Shown here piece after piece: positions 21,145-31,800 of a stretch of DNA of 64,000 nt. A program made the translations under genes and the position numbers. Below the pieces are notes generated by a model. It saw only the letters and a list, made by a program, of their open reading frames with translations. It did not search any database and had not been told where the DNA came from. Source of the stretch: Trametes villosa (taxonomy: Eukaryota > Basidiomycota > Agaricomycetes > Polyporales > Polyporaceae); the NCBI GenBank assembly GCA_002964805.2, contig PUDQ02000143.1, positions 196,001-260,000 of the forward strand. The letters run 5' to 3'. The stretch's first letter is position 1; each line of letters begins with the position of its first letter.

Positions 21145-24100
21145 TCAGACGGAGCTCAGGCTCGGTCCGCCGATAGGTAGAGCATGTTCCGGCGGTGATA
21201 CACCTGCTGCCGCACAAGTTTCGACAAGTCGTGCTCGAACATGCTCGTATTCCCTTCGCTGGGCTGTAGAAAAGGATACTGAGTGAGATGCGTTGGAAGC
21301 GTGTAAGGGGAGGGGTACGTACCGGGGCCGGGCCACAGGCGCATCATGTACTCGGTTGCAGGGGCGAAAGCCCTTGCGACGTCGAGCGCAATCGTCAACG
21401 TACGGTCCGCCTCGTACAAGGCGAGCGCCCTGCGATAGGTGTACTCAGTAAACGTTTAACGACCGAGGCGCAACGACAGCTGTACGTACCGCGTCATCTG
21501 AGAGATGAACCAGAACATCAGGAAGTTCCGGCGGGAGTGGCCTTCGATATCCACTCGCGGATTGCGTAGGCAGTGCGTAAGGTAGTTTGCGACTTGCAAC
21601 TGGCGGAGTACTACAGATGCAACCATGCTCAGAGCGGAATTGTTGGAAGCAGTGTCAATAAGAGGTTGCGTACACCATTTTTCTGCTTTGTCGTGGTAGA
21701 ACAGCTGGCCCGAAACGCTAGAGGTTACAACTTGAGCCCGAACTGCACATTGCGGGGTCGTGGCAATGCTTACGTAGCTGCTTCTGGGATGTACCGCTGG
21801 AACTCGTGCGAGACGCATATTCGGGTACTACCCGTTTGGTACATCAGCCATGCGAGCTAAATTCCTGAGTACGCATAAATTACTCACTTGAACAGTATCT
21901 CCCGCACTTGCGCAAGGAATCCCGTCTCCACCGAGCACGTATGACGGTCTAATGTCTCTTCGATGTTGTCGACCTCGAGCCACGCAGTGATGGCGGACTG
22001 CGCCCGATCCGCGTTCGACATGCGCAGGTCGCTCCGCATGCGCAACGAACTATGCCAGAGCAGGAGCGTACGGATGTACAGCGCCCACACCGAGTCCTTC
22101 GACGCCGCGACCGACAGCGACCCTGGCGGCGCCACGCTCTCACCCGGGAACAAGAGCGCGTACTGCCCCAGCCCGACATCAGCCTCGCTCACGCCAGCCC
22201 AAGGGCACTGCAAAAAGGATGACTGACGTTCGACGGGTCCTTGATCCACAGGTGCTGCGGCTCCCAGTCCGTGCCCGCCGTCGTCTTCGTGCTGTGCGTC
22301 GCGGCGATCATCACGCTCGCCCACACAAGCCGGCGGCACTCCTCCTTCACCATCTCGCCCTCGGTGATGTCCCGCGGCCACATCGGCATCGACGCCCACT
22401 GCGGCGCTAGGTCCTTCACGAGCGGCCAGTGGTACCCGAGCGAGCTTGTCTGGCACTCGCAGTGCCATTTCTCGACGGGTGCGTCCGCTGAGCCGCCAGG
22501 TCCGGCGTATGTTGCCGTGGCTGTGGGATCGGCGTCGTATGAAGGGAAGGCTGCGGCGACGCGGGGTGCGTTACTCGGGACAATCGGGACCGTGCGCGGC
22601 GTGAACACTGTCGTGCGTGGATCGTCGATGTCCAGGGTCGTAAGGGACAGGCAATGGATCAGCGAGTCGAGCCGTGCCATCGCCTCCCGCGTGCGGTGGC
22701 TGCTGAGTTTCGGGTGCGCCTGTATCTCGAACACGGCGAGCATCTGCACACACCAAAGTTCCCGCGCCGAAATTATTGTTAGTGACCCATCATAATCCGG
22801 AATAGCGGGGAGTATGCGCACCCAAGCAGCTTGTACGAGCCCAACGTCGATCCAGCCCGAGTTCACGCTCGCGCTGAACGTGGCATGCGCCTGGTCGATC
22901 AGCCGGAGCGCCCGTTCCCGCCCGCGCGCCCCCAGCTCCGTCTCCGAGCTGCGCGAGAACGTCGCGACCGCAAGCGCAGCCAGGATGAGGCTCGGCTGGA
23001 GCCCGCGGCGCGCCGCAGGGCTGAAGAGCGCCGCGAAGAAGCGCGGGATGTGCACGAAGCTATACCAGTGGATGGACGTCTGGAAGAGGAAGCGCAGGTC
23101 ACCCGCGATGCGCTCCGTCGTGCCCGCGCGCAGCTCGGCGGTCAGCGCGGGCACCGCGCCGGGCAGGTCGAGCGGCGCCGCATACAGCGCGAGGAGCGCG
23201 TCCCACCACGTCTCGCGCGTGAAGACGATGCCGGGCTCGGTACTGATCGACGAGGACGGGCTATCGCCCTGGTTCTGCTCGTCCTCGACCTGCGTGAACC
23301 GCCCGCTCTGGCCCTGGCCCTGCCCGTACTCGTCGTAGTAGTAATCGTATCTATGCCCCGCCGCGGTCGGTTTCCGGAGAAGCGCGTGCGGGTGCACAGC
23401 GAAGTCGAAGCGCGCCTCCCCGGTGGGAACCCAGTGCGCGGGTTCTGGTTCTGCGCGCGCAGAGGGGCCTGCGCCGCCGCCGTCGATTGGCCCGCGGTGG
23501 CGCGAGGGCCCGGGCGCGGGTTCGCGCGGCGGCTTCCGCCGCTTCGCGTCTTCCTCCAGGCGCGACCGGGTGGTGCGCGTCTTCTTCGGCGTGAGGGGCG
23601 CGAGCTTGCGCGCGCCGGGCGTCCTGTCCTTGCCGCGGCGCGTCGGCGCGGAGTCGTACGAGCACGGGCCACCGTTGCGGTCGCCGCGGCGGGTGCAGTT
23701 GTGGCATGCGGGCTTGCCGCCGTCGCAGCGTACTTTGCGGGTGCGGCTAGGTGCATAGGGAAGAGCGGTCAGTACTCGACACTCAGTATCTGGGATTGTG
23801 GGCTGGGTAAGAAGGTATGGCGGAATGGGACAATGGCGATAGCGAGCGCGCCGTTCCCATGCCCGACGGGACCGCGTCTACGGCGGGGCGTGTTGGGGTC
23901 GGCGCGTGGGAGACGAGGAAGACGGGCTGCGCCGTCTATATTGGTGCGCGATAGCGTTGACGGCATATCTGATATTCCGGCGCGTCGTTTCCCAGAATCC
24001 CAGGCCTGCAGATCCCTGGAAAAGCAACGGGTATGTGCGATAGCTCACCATTGGACGCACGCGACGTAAACTCGCTCGCGGGGTTTTCCGCTTGTCGTGA

Positions 24101-24341
24101 GCGGCTGGTCTGGAGCGAGGTGCACTCGCGGGCGTTTGAAGGCAGCGTTGGGAGAGTCGGGTTGGCCGCTAGTGGTCGAAGGAGAACGAGTTTCGCGGGC
24201 GGAGGAGCGCGCGCCAGGGGAATGTTCACGGCGGGTCGAAGAGGAGGGCTGGAGCAAGCTGGTAGGTGATGTGGCGGGTTCGGAGGATGTTTCTCTAGGA
24301 CGCTTTAAATGCTGAGAATTATTGGGTCGAAGCCCGGCCAT
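21145..24341 (-). CDS. TF1: Zn(II)2Cys6 fungal transcription factor
   Basis: Nuclear DNA-binding regulator. Exon 1 (24341 to about 24048) begins MAGLRPNNSQHLKRPRETSS and ends LAPDQPLTTSGKPRERVYVAC; its intron splits the second zinc-binding Cys codon (TG/C). Exon 2 starts RTRKVRCDGGKPACHNC and completes the six-cysteine cluster by PCSY. A basic linker follows, then the fungal regulator middle domain shared by all four paralogs (FTRETWWDALLALY, IPRFFAALFSP, NSGWIDVGLVQAAWV, MPMWPRDI, KEECRRLVWAS). The end at 21145 (SPPEHALPIGGPSLSSV) was chosen because REYEHVRARLVETC aligns with the C-termini of TF2-TF4. The first intron is unusually long (about 300 nt). Gene B lies immediately downstream on the same strand. 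Confidence 0.85.
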
Positions 24342-24880
24342 GATGTGCTCCAAGGCCGCGTGACCGACGCTAAGGAGGGCAAGCCTAGGCAGAGACGGCT
24401 CCGCGACTCCCAAGATACACAGAGTAAGACCAGCTAGGAGTTCACAGGGGTGCCAGAGGAGCGCGACACGAGTGGGACAGAGTCAAGGCAGCGGCAGGTA
24501 GAGCGGGAGTTAATAAATCTTCGGAGAAAGAAACGGGCGTGTTCATGGGAATGAGTTGAGTGACAGTGGGGTTGAATGAGGATCAACCTCAGCGGTCGCG
24601 AAGTCCCATTAACCGGTGCCGCGCGCCGGGGCCGCCGTGGATGCGATACCGTAATCGTGCTCGAGCACCTGCTGCAGGCCTGTGAGTGCGCTCGCGTGTG
24701 AATGCATTCATGTCATAGTAGCCGACTGAGCTCGTCATCATGGGGCTCACGTGTCCGGCGTCGCCGTGTTTTGTGCATTTTGGGGGCTTGCCAAGGGACG
24801 ACTTGGCCGTGGCATCATCAGCGAGAGAACGAATAATATTAACGGACGACACCAGTATACTGCACGGGCGCACGGCTCTA
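24342..24880. other. Intergenic between TF1 and the HCNGP gene
   Basis: 540 bp containing the TF1 promoter and the 3' flank of the HCNGP-like gene. No gene seen. It is part of the non-duplicated spacer between the two inverted arms. Confidence 0.4.
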
Positions 24881-26179
24881 TCATCCCCAACGACTCTTGC
24901 CTCTCCCATAGCCACCACCCAGCACACGGTCGCCCGAGCTCTTCTGGGGGGCACTGCCGCGGGGAGGAACATTGTACGGCTGGTACCGAGCGGCCTTGCT
25001 TTCCTGTGATTGGCGAAGTTGCTGGGCGGAAGAGGCCGCCGTCATGTGCGCGGCGGCGAATTCGATGTGTGAGCGCTTGCCGGCGGGGGGCTGGGAGGCT
25101 GTAGTGGCTTCGGAGCGGACTTTCTGCGCTTCCGCTGTAGGGATGGGGATGGGGAAAAGGAAGAGATAAGGGATGTAGCCTCGGACCCGGCATTCGCATG
25201 ACATGTGCTGGAATAGGACATACCTATTTTGTCCGCGTACCACTCCTCCTTCACATCCATGGGATCCCAGACCTCTTTCGGGAAGTTGGTGGTGCGCTCG
25301 TCGACGTCTACGAACTCGACTAGCTTGGCGTATAGATGCGGGTTGCGGAATGCGCGGTTAGCCATGAGCGAGTCGTTGAAGTGTCGTGGGTTGTGCGGGT
25401 CGCGCTTCAGCGCGAGGAAAGAGGTAATCTTTGTCTGAGGGATGTCGACCAACGTTTAGGAGAGAGCTGGGTGTATGCGTGTCTGCCGTGAAGCAAAAAC
25501 GCACCTTGATTGCCTCATCGCACGGCATATCTGGCTCTGGCGGAATTCCCCAGTCTTGGACGCCAGACATGGGCGGAGGCCGCAGAATTGCTCTCAGGCG
25601 GGTAAGTTCGGAGGACGAACTACCGTCAGGTTGGGGAGAACTAGTTCTGTTCCGCTGAGAAACATCTTGTGTAGCTGGAACTGACGATGGTCCTGCTTCA
25701 TCGGCAGTATCTTCTGGGACACGGGTGCGCAAATGCGGTTTTGCAGGCGCGTGGCGGCGAATAATGACGGCGGGCTTCGAAGATGTAGAGGCTCCTGAGG
25801 TAGCTACATGTCGTTGTGGTTCTATAGAGAAGCAAACCATCAGACAACAGGTAGAACAGCGAACGTGGGTCGTACTTACGGCCTGGAGATGCGGCGGAGA
25901 GTGCGTTTAGCTGGGAGCCCTAGCCGAGAGAGAAGGGACAGCGAGAAAGGAGGGAAATGCGGGAGGCCTCGGAAGGCGGTAAAGGCTCTCACATCAGGCT
26001 TAGGCTTGGACGCGTCGCTCGCGCTGGGTCGGGGGGCGTCGGTGGCTTGAGAGACGTTGAGGGGTGCCGCGGCGCGATCCTCGTGGTCACTGAGCGAGTC
26101 GTCGTCGTATGCAACAAGGCCTGGGAACGCGTAAGACCAGTGCTCGTCCATGTGATAGCCCGAGGGACACACCTCGCAT
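24881..26179 (-). CDS. HCNGP / SAP30-binding-protein family
   Basis: Conserved eukaryotic nuclear protein linked to transcription and splicing. The family hallmark is intact in one exon (about 25220-25440): [46 protein letters not shown], then NFPKEVWDP. The following exon begins [13 protein letters not shown] and runs to the stop at 24881. The N-terminal acidic start [17 protein letters not shown] is typical. I prefer a start at 26177-26179 in a 7-nt first exon (ATGCGAG) joined by a 51-nt GTGTGT...CCCAG intron, giving [10 protein letters not shown]. An alternative start without that intron is at 26151. Further introns lie after PKPD and after CDEAIK. It is the only single-copy gene at the centre of the inverted duplication and fires divergently from TF2. 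Confidence 0.85.
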
Positions 26180-26412
26180 GTCGGATAGGTTGCTGTCGCG
26201 CGGTCGTCGCCGTCGCCGCGGTTGTTGTCGTGGTTGTGGAAAGAGAGAGCGTCCGGGCGTCTGCGTGGCTCTGCCGGGGGCGGACGCCTCCTCCGCCTTC
26301 CACCTTCTTCTCCTCCTTCCCCCATCTACCCACCTCCCGAATCCCCGCGCTACCCCTCTTTCCTCGCGCGCGCCGGGTCATGCATGTCTCTCGAACGTGA
26401 CCGACAACCGCC
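26180..26412. promoter_or_regulatory. Short divergent promoter between the HCNGP gene and TF2
   Basis: Only 233 bp separate the proposed HCNGP start and the TF2 start, so both must be driven from here. It contains C+T-rich runs on the plus strand (about 26285-26345) before the TF2 ATG. No obvious CGG palindrome is seen. Confidence 0.45.
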
Positions 26413-29400
26413 ATGAACCCCGGCTTTCCTGGCTCCGCTTTATCTAGCTCGACCGCAGCCGAGTCCTCCGCAGGCTCTCCTCGCGCCTCAGCATCTGGTA
26501 CCCGCTCTTCCCCCGCGAGCATAGGCGTAGACTCGCCTCCCTCGCTCGATGGCTCCGAAGCAGGATCCTCGCACGGTTCCAAGAAGTCGCGCGTCCAGCT
26601 CGCCCCGGACCAACCCCTAACTACCCACGGAAAGCCCCGCGAACGCGTCTATGTCGCATGCGTCCAGTGGTATGTCGCTCAATGCGCTCGTGTCACTTCT
26701 GCTCATGCAATAGGGCTCCAGTCGCAGTCGGAAGGTACGCTGCGACGGCGGAAAGCCCGAGTGCTTTAACTGCAGCCGCCGCACGGAGGCCAATCCGGAG
26801 CCTTGCTCGTACGATGCCGCCCCGCGACGCCGCGGTAAGGACAGGACCGCTGGCTCTCGCAAGCTGGCTCCCTATATTCCGAAGAAGACCAGGACTACGC
26901 GGTCCCGGCTCGAGGAGGAGGCCAAACGCAACAAATCTCTCGAACCGGGGCCGTCCCAGAGAGTCTCCGCCGCGTCCAGCAGCAGTGGATCTCCCCAGAC
27001 GGCAGCTCAATCAACATCTAATCAGATTGCAGTTCCGCCCCTGGCTCACGACGCGCTCTCCGTACCAGCTCCCGTGCATCAGGTTCACTTCCGTGCTGAG
27101 CCAAGGCGGGATTCCCCAGCTTTGCACGGCGTCCCGTCGTTCCTCATTGAGGGCCCTCCCCCCGAGGCGGCGATCGACCCACGTCTCCCACAGCGCTCCT
27201 CGACATCTGTCCGCAGCGCACGTCTATCCGGACCAGGGAACACGCCTGCCCAGCCTGCTGTTTCACGTCAGCCCCAGCGGGGAAGCAGGACAGGCCGAGC
27301 GCCACAGGACTATGTGTTATCGCATGCCGTCTCGCCCTCGTTTGTCGAGCGCACGCCCTCATACCTTCCAGACGACTCCCTCCGGCTACACCCGCCCGGC
27401 TACATCCTCGTCCCCAACCCACACCACCGAGGACTCGACGACGAGGGCAACGACGAGGTCGATGTCATCTTTCTTTCGACGGCACCGAGCGTACAGTTCA
27501 CGCGGGAGACGTGGTGGGACGCGCTGCTGGAGGTGTACGCCGTGCCGCCAGACAGGCCGGATCTCATGCCGCCGCTGACAGTTGACGTGCGCAACAAGAC
27601 ATCGGAGCGTATCGCCGCCGACCTCCGCTTCCTCTTCCGCGCCTCGCTCCATTGGCTCAGCTTCATCAACATCCCGCGCTTTTTCTCATCGCTCTTCAAC
27701 CCGGTCACGCGGCTTACGATGCAGCCCAGCCTAATCTTAGCGACGCTCGGACTCGCGACGTTCTTGCAAAGCTCAGAGATGGAGCTTGGCGCGAAGGGGC
27801 GCGAGAAGGCGCTGCGCTTGATTGACCAGGCACGTTCGACGTTCGATGCCAGTGTCAACTCTGGCTGGATCGACATCGGACTCGTTCAGGCTGCCTGGGT
27901 AGCTTCCTTCCATATGCACTACTCTTTGTATAAGTCTAACAACCGCCCTGTAGGTGCTTGCGTTCTTTGAGATCCAGGCCCACCCGAGGCTCTCGAGCAG
28001 CCGCACGCGCGAAGGCATGGCGACCCTGGACGCGCTTGTACGATGTATGTCGCTCACGACGCTCGACGTGGACAACCCCCGCGCGACGGTCTTTGTCCCG
28101 CGCGCCGTGCCTATTGTTGCGAGCGAGACGCCTCCGATTACCCCTCCTGTGCCTATGGTCGACTTGTGGACGCCTGTTGTGGAACCACACCCGGACGAGC
28201 TGCATGTACTTGGATCTGCGGGGCCGTGGCGGTGCGGTTGCGAGAAGTATTCTCTTGGGTACCATTGGCCGCTCGTTCGAGACCTTGCACCACAGTGGAC
28301 AGAGATGCCGATGTGGCCGAAGAACGTGAGCCCCGGGGAGATGCTGAAGGAGGAGTGCCGTCGGCTGGCTTGGTCGAGCGTGATGCTCGCCGCGACGCGA
28401 TCTACGAAGTCGACTGCGGGGACTGACTGGGAGACGCAGCACCTATGGATCAAGGACCCGTCCAATGTAGGTATCTCAGCGAAGGCTTCTACATGCTCCA
28501 GTATTAACGTACCACAGTTTGCTCTACTGTTCCCGGGGGAGAACGTCGCGCCTCTGGGAGCAGCGATCGCGTCGTCGAAGGACTCGGTGTGGGCGCTGTA
28601 CATGCGCACGTTCATGCTCTGGCACAGCTCCCTACAGATGCGATGTGACACGTCCTTTTCCGACGCCGACCGCGCGCAGTATGCTATGACTGCGTGGCTC
28701 GAAATCGACAACATCGAGGCGTTGCTTGCTCGCCACACCTGCTTGGGCATGACGGGGTTCTCGGTGCAGATGCGGGATACGCTGTTCCAGTGAGTCGGAC
28801 GTTCTATCCGTCATGGAGCGGGATGCATATCTAATGGCTCGCTTGTGTAGCATTCGAATGGTTGTGTCGCACGAGTTCCAGCGGTACATTCCCGAAGCCA
28901 TTACGTGGGTGCCTCTGGTTCATGACTACGCGTGCTCCCTCACCGCTCGTTCCAGGACCCACGGCCAGCTCTTTTACCACGACAAGGCGGAAGCATGGCG
29001 TGCGTCTAGTCCCATCTGCCACTATATCGTGATAGGATACTGAGTCTTGCATTGGTTAGTGGGGCAGCAGCTACACGTCGCCAGATACTGGAGCCAGGCG
29101 CTGCGCAATCCTAAGGCCGACGCTAACGACCCCTCGCGGCGCAACTTTGTTATATTCTGGTTCATGTCTCAGATCTCACGGTACGCCTGCCCAGTGTTCG
29201 CTCGATGATCGAATTTTCACAGTGCGCTGCCGCTACGCAGGGCCCTGAGGTTGTGGGACGCGGACCGCTCGTTAGGAGTGGCCCTCGAACTCGCGTGCAC
29301 GTTGGCCCCGGCGACCGAGTCTTTGATGCTCCTCTGGCCGTCACCAGGTCTGTACTGAGCGCCTTGTTATATTCGTGAATCTTCTGAACGCGTGCTTTGT

Positions 29401-29524
29401 AGGACAACGGCGAGAGTATGAGCTGCTCCGTGCGGAGCTCGTATTGATTTGTCTCGAGGCTGGCATAGCCCCGCCTGAGCGTGCGATTGGGTATTCGCCC
29501 CACTCGGGCCTCGCATCCATTTAG
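26413..29524 (+). CDS. TF2: Zn(II)2Cys6 fungal transcription factor
   Basis: Paralog of TF1 in mirror orientation. The ATG at 26413 opens a Ser-rich 86-residue first exon ending LAPDQPLTTHGKPRERVYVAC; the intron (GTATGT, acceptor CTCCAG) again splits the second Cys codon. Exon 2 continues RSRKVRCDGGKPECFNCSRR to PCSY, completing six cysteines. The middle region (FTRETWWDALLEVY, IPRFFSSLFNP, NSGWIDIGLVQAAWV) runs to about 27898. The next exon starts VLAFFEIQAHPRL. Later exons include LFPGENVAPLG, LFYHDKAEAW and REYELLRAELVLICLEAG, ending GLASI at the stop 29522-29524. It lacks visible lesions and should be functional. It carries a longer Pro/Ser-rich linker after the zinc cluster than TF3 and TF4. 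Small gene C follows on the same strand. Confidence 0.87.
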
Positions 29525-29820
29525 GTGCGTGAAGGCCACACGCTCATTGCACTACCTGCACGTCGCTGACGGGATGCGTCGTCAGAATTTCTTGCTTGAT
29601 ACCCCCCATTCAGACTGTCGCTATCGTTCGCTATGTATGTATGCTGTTCGTCCTGGATATTTGTAAGTCATCTGTATCATACACTGTATGCGGCCGCACC
29701 CCTTGGGCCATGGTGCTATGCTATAATCTACTCTTCTTCTATGCAGCCAATCAGAGACCTGTTGTCGTACTCTGTCTATGACGCAACCCGTGCTGCAGAG
29801 TGTCGGTGAGGAGGCTGACA

Positions 29821-29837
29821 CGGCAAGAGTTCTGCCG
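29821..29837. promoter_or_regulatory. CGG-N11-CCG palindrome upstream of gene C
   Basis: CGGCAAGAGTTCTGCCG lies 177 bp before the ATG of gene C. Downstream blocks CCCGACGCGCC, AATCCGACGACG and TCAGCCCCGATC, and TATATGAA at about 29917, complete the conserved promoter. Confidence 0.62.
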
Positions 29838-30013
29838 AGGAGGCCCGACGCGCCTCCTCCCGAATCAGGTAGGAATCCGACGACGCGCTCAGCCCCGATC
29901 CCAATGTCCAGCCACCTATATGAACGCGCCTCCCTCGTCTCTCGACCCCCCACCTATCTTGCTCCCACACCATCATCATAACCACCCCCCACACCCCACC
30001 TATCATCTTCACC

Positions 30014-30262
30014 ATGTTCTCCTTCACCTCCACCTCCACCTCCTCGCCTACTGAGCGCCGGTCGCTCTGGTTCGGCAAGGCAAAAGCCCCGAAGGTCGCC
30101 AAGAAGACCATCGGCTCCTCTCCTCCCGCCCCACGGATCCAGTTGGACGACCGGAACCGCGCGGGGAGCGAGTTTAAGGCGCTCGGCGTGCAACTCATCT
30201 CACTCCGGGATGCGAAGCTTCGCGACGAGCTCGTGCATGGCGCGCTCCGCAACCTTGCGTGA
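30014..30262 (+). CDS. Small protein C, RRSL family (82 aa)
   Basis: Unknown function. Sequence features: Ser/Thr N-terminus (MFSFTSTSTSSPTE), RRSLWFGKAKAPKVAKKTIG, IQLDDRNRAGSEFKALGVQ and LISLRDAKLRDELVHGALR, ending NLA. Apart from a four-residue insertion in the Ser/Thr region, it is identical to copy G, which lies 30 kb away on the other strand. The stop TGA is followed at once by a GTGTGT donor and a TATGCAG acceptor (about 30264-30341). The transcript therefore seems to be spliced right after the stop codon and to continue into module C. Confidence 0.77.
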   Translation: MFSFTSTSTSSPTERRSLWFGKAKAPKVAKKTIGSSPPAPRIQLDDRNRAGSEFKALGVQLISLRDAKLRDELVHGALRNLA

Positions 30263-31176
30263 GGTGTGTATCTTGTTTTATCTTCTTCGCACTACCTGGC
30301 GCATGCAGAGGCTTATGCGGATGCGCGATGTTCTCTTTTATGCAGCTAGCATCGAGACGATGGGGACGACGGACGAGGACGAGGACGATGACGATGACGC
30401 GCGCAGCTGGACGATGGGATAGGGAGTGGCGATGGAGACGACGACGACGACGATGACGCGCGCAGCTGCACGATGGGATGGGGTGTAGCGGGTGTAGCAA
30501 ATGGGTGAGTTATGTTGTGGGGCACGAGTGAGGCTGACGGCGGAGGGGGAGGGGTACCCATGACTGCCCCAAACCCGATGCCCGACGCCTTGCTCTCTGC
30601 CAGGCTGCGGACCCTCCGCTTTTCGTTCGATGCTGCTTTCCTTGCCCCCACAGGTACCAGCAAGACCACGACGGCGGCGACTCCGACTTCGACGGCGACT
30701 ACGACGACTTCGACTCCGACTTCGACTTCGACAAGCACCAGGACTGATCCCCCTGGTGTCGGCCTTCGGTTCTCCTCTGGGTTCCGCTCTGGTCTTGCTG
30801 TCTATCTGGGGTGCTCTTCGCTCTGGGGCTTGCTTTGCTCTGGGTCTCTGCTCTGGGTCTCTGCTCTTGTGTTCGCTCTTCTCTTTCCCCTCTCTCTCTT
30901 CTCTCTCTCTTCCTCTTCTTCTCTTCCTTCTCGTCTCGGTTTCCTTCTCTTCTCGCGTTTCTTTCTCTTCGTCAGTCGTGGTTTCTCCTCATCAGTCGTG
31001 GTCTCTCCCCATCAGTCGTGGCTTTCTCCCCATCAGTCGTGGACCTTCTCTTTTTTCTTCGCGGGGTCGGGGTTGGGGGTGGTAGGAGGACCGGTGGGCG
31101 CGGGCGGGGTCAGCTCGGGTCAGGAGAGATGGCGCCCTCTCCTGCTCGACTGCCCCGTCCGTTGCCTTCCGTCGGA

Positions 31177-31208
31177 GCGGGGGAGGGGTCGACGGGCCTC
31201 TCCCCCGC
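31177..31208 (+). other. Conserved covarying hairpin, copy C
   Basis: Twelve-pair stem GCGGGGGAGGGG / CCTCTCCCCCGC with TCGACGG in the loop. It is followed by CACAAGCCCGAGAA and the GTGAGT donor at 31222. Confidence 0.72.
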
Positions 31209-31504
31209 ACAAGCCCGAGAAGTGAGTACTCTTTCCTTTCGTCTCTTTATTGGACTGCGCTGACATCCTCTACATGCCCCTACAGATTTCGACGACGCTG
31301 CCCCCGCAAGAGGGGCGAAGACTCAAGATTGGGGGCGCGGCTGAGAGGGTGTCTTCGGCGCGGGCTCGAACTCTCCTCATCACGCTCGTAAGGTACGTGT
31401 CTGTCTTAGCTTGCGCTTCATACACTTGCACCGCAGACATCACGGTGCCCATCGCGGGCAGAGCGACTCGGAAGTGAGAGTGAGACTGCGCGACGGGAAG
31501 GTCG

Positions 31505-31533
31505 GCAAGGGGGCGAAGGCCTACCCCTCTTGC
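31505..31533 (+). other. Terminal hairpin of module C
   Basis: GCAAGGGGG pairs with CCCCTCTTGC (one G-T pair) around a loop containing GAAGGCCT. Counterparts occur at the ends of modules D, E, F and G, with the same AAGGCC-type loop but different stems. Confidence 0.6.
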
Positions 31534-31800
31534 TTCTCTTTTCGTCGTGCATTCTCATCCGAGAGGGACCGTTACCGTTCGGCTCTCGCATGAGGCAGGT
31601 ATAATATCTCCTTGCTTCTCACGTTCATCGTACGGCTCATCATGAGCAAGTCTCTGATCGTTGTCGTGTGTATTTTGTGCCGTACGCTCTATATAATATA
31701 TCTATGTCATCTTCTTGCACTGCGACGCTACACCTTACGGCGACGACTGAGGCCTGAGGCCTGACGGCGCAACACTCCGTCCGTCGCTTCCAGGGCAAGT

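Larger units (their letters stand above)
16040..24341 (-). repeat. Left arm of a giant inverted duplication (units A, B and TF1)
   Basis: Read leftwards, this arm holds TF1, small gene B with its module, then small gene A with its module. The same order occurs rightwards at 26413-34750 (TF2, C, D). Coding and non-coding parts are both shared. For example, the stretch around 18000-18900 (upstream of A) resembles 31860-32830 (upstream of D). The end of module B (about 18870-19430) matches the end of module C (about 31222-31800), including the shared text CTATATAATATATCT. TF1 and TF2 are clearly diverged while parts of the modules are close to identical. The limits are estimated by eye. Confidence 0.75.
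30263..31800 (+). repeat. Module C: conserved non-coding region downstream of small gene C
   Basis: Ordered landmarks: spliced leader part, GGGTACCCATGACTGCCCC (about 30554), CCCCCACAG/GTACC acceptor (about 30650), GACTTCGAC repeats ending GACTGATCCCC (about 30735), pyrimidine-rich run (30870-30970), four CATCAGTCGTGG-like repeats (about 30972-31042), the GGAGAG/CTCTCC mini-hairpin, the covarying hairpin (31177-31208), a 64-nt intron (31222-31285, GTGAGT to TACAG with GCTGAC branch-like site), and a terminal hairpin at 31505-31533. One frame from the GTACC acceptor encodes an Asp-rich tail (YQQDHDGGDSDFDG...DKHQD), but the frame is not kept in all copies. Confidence 0.62.
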
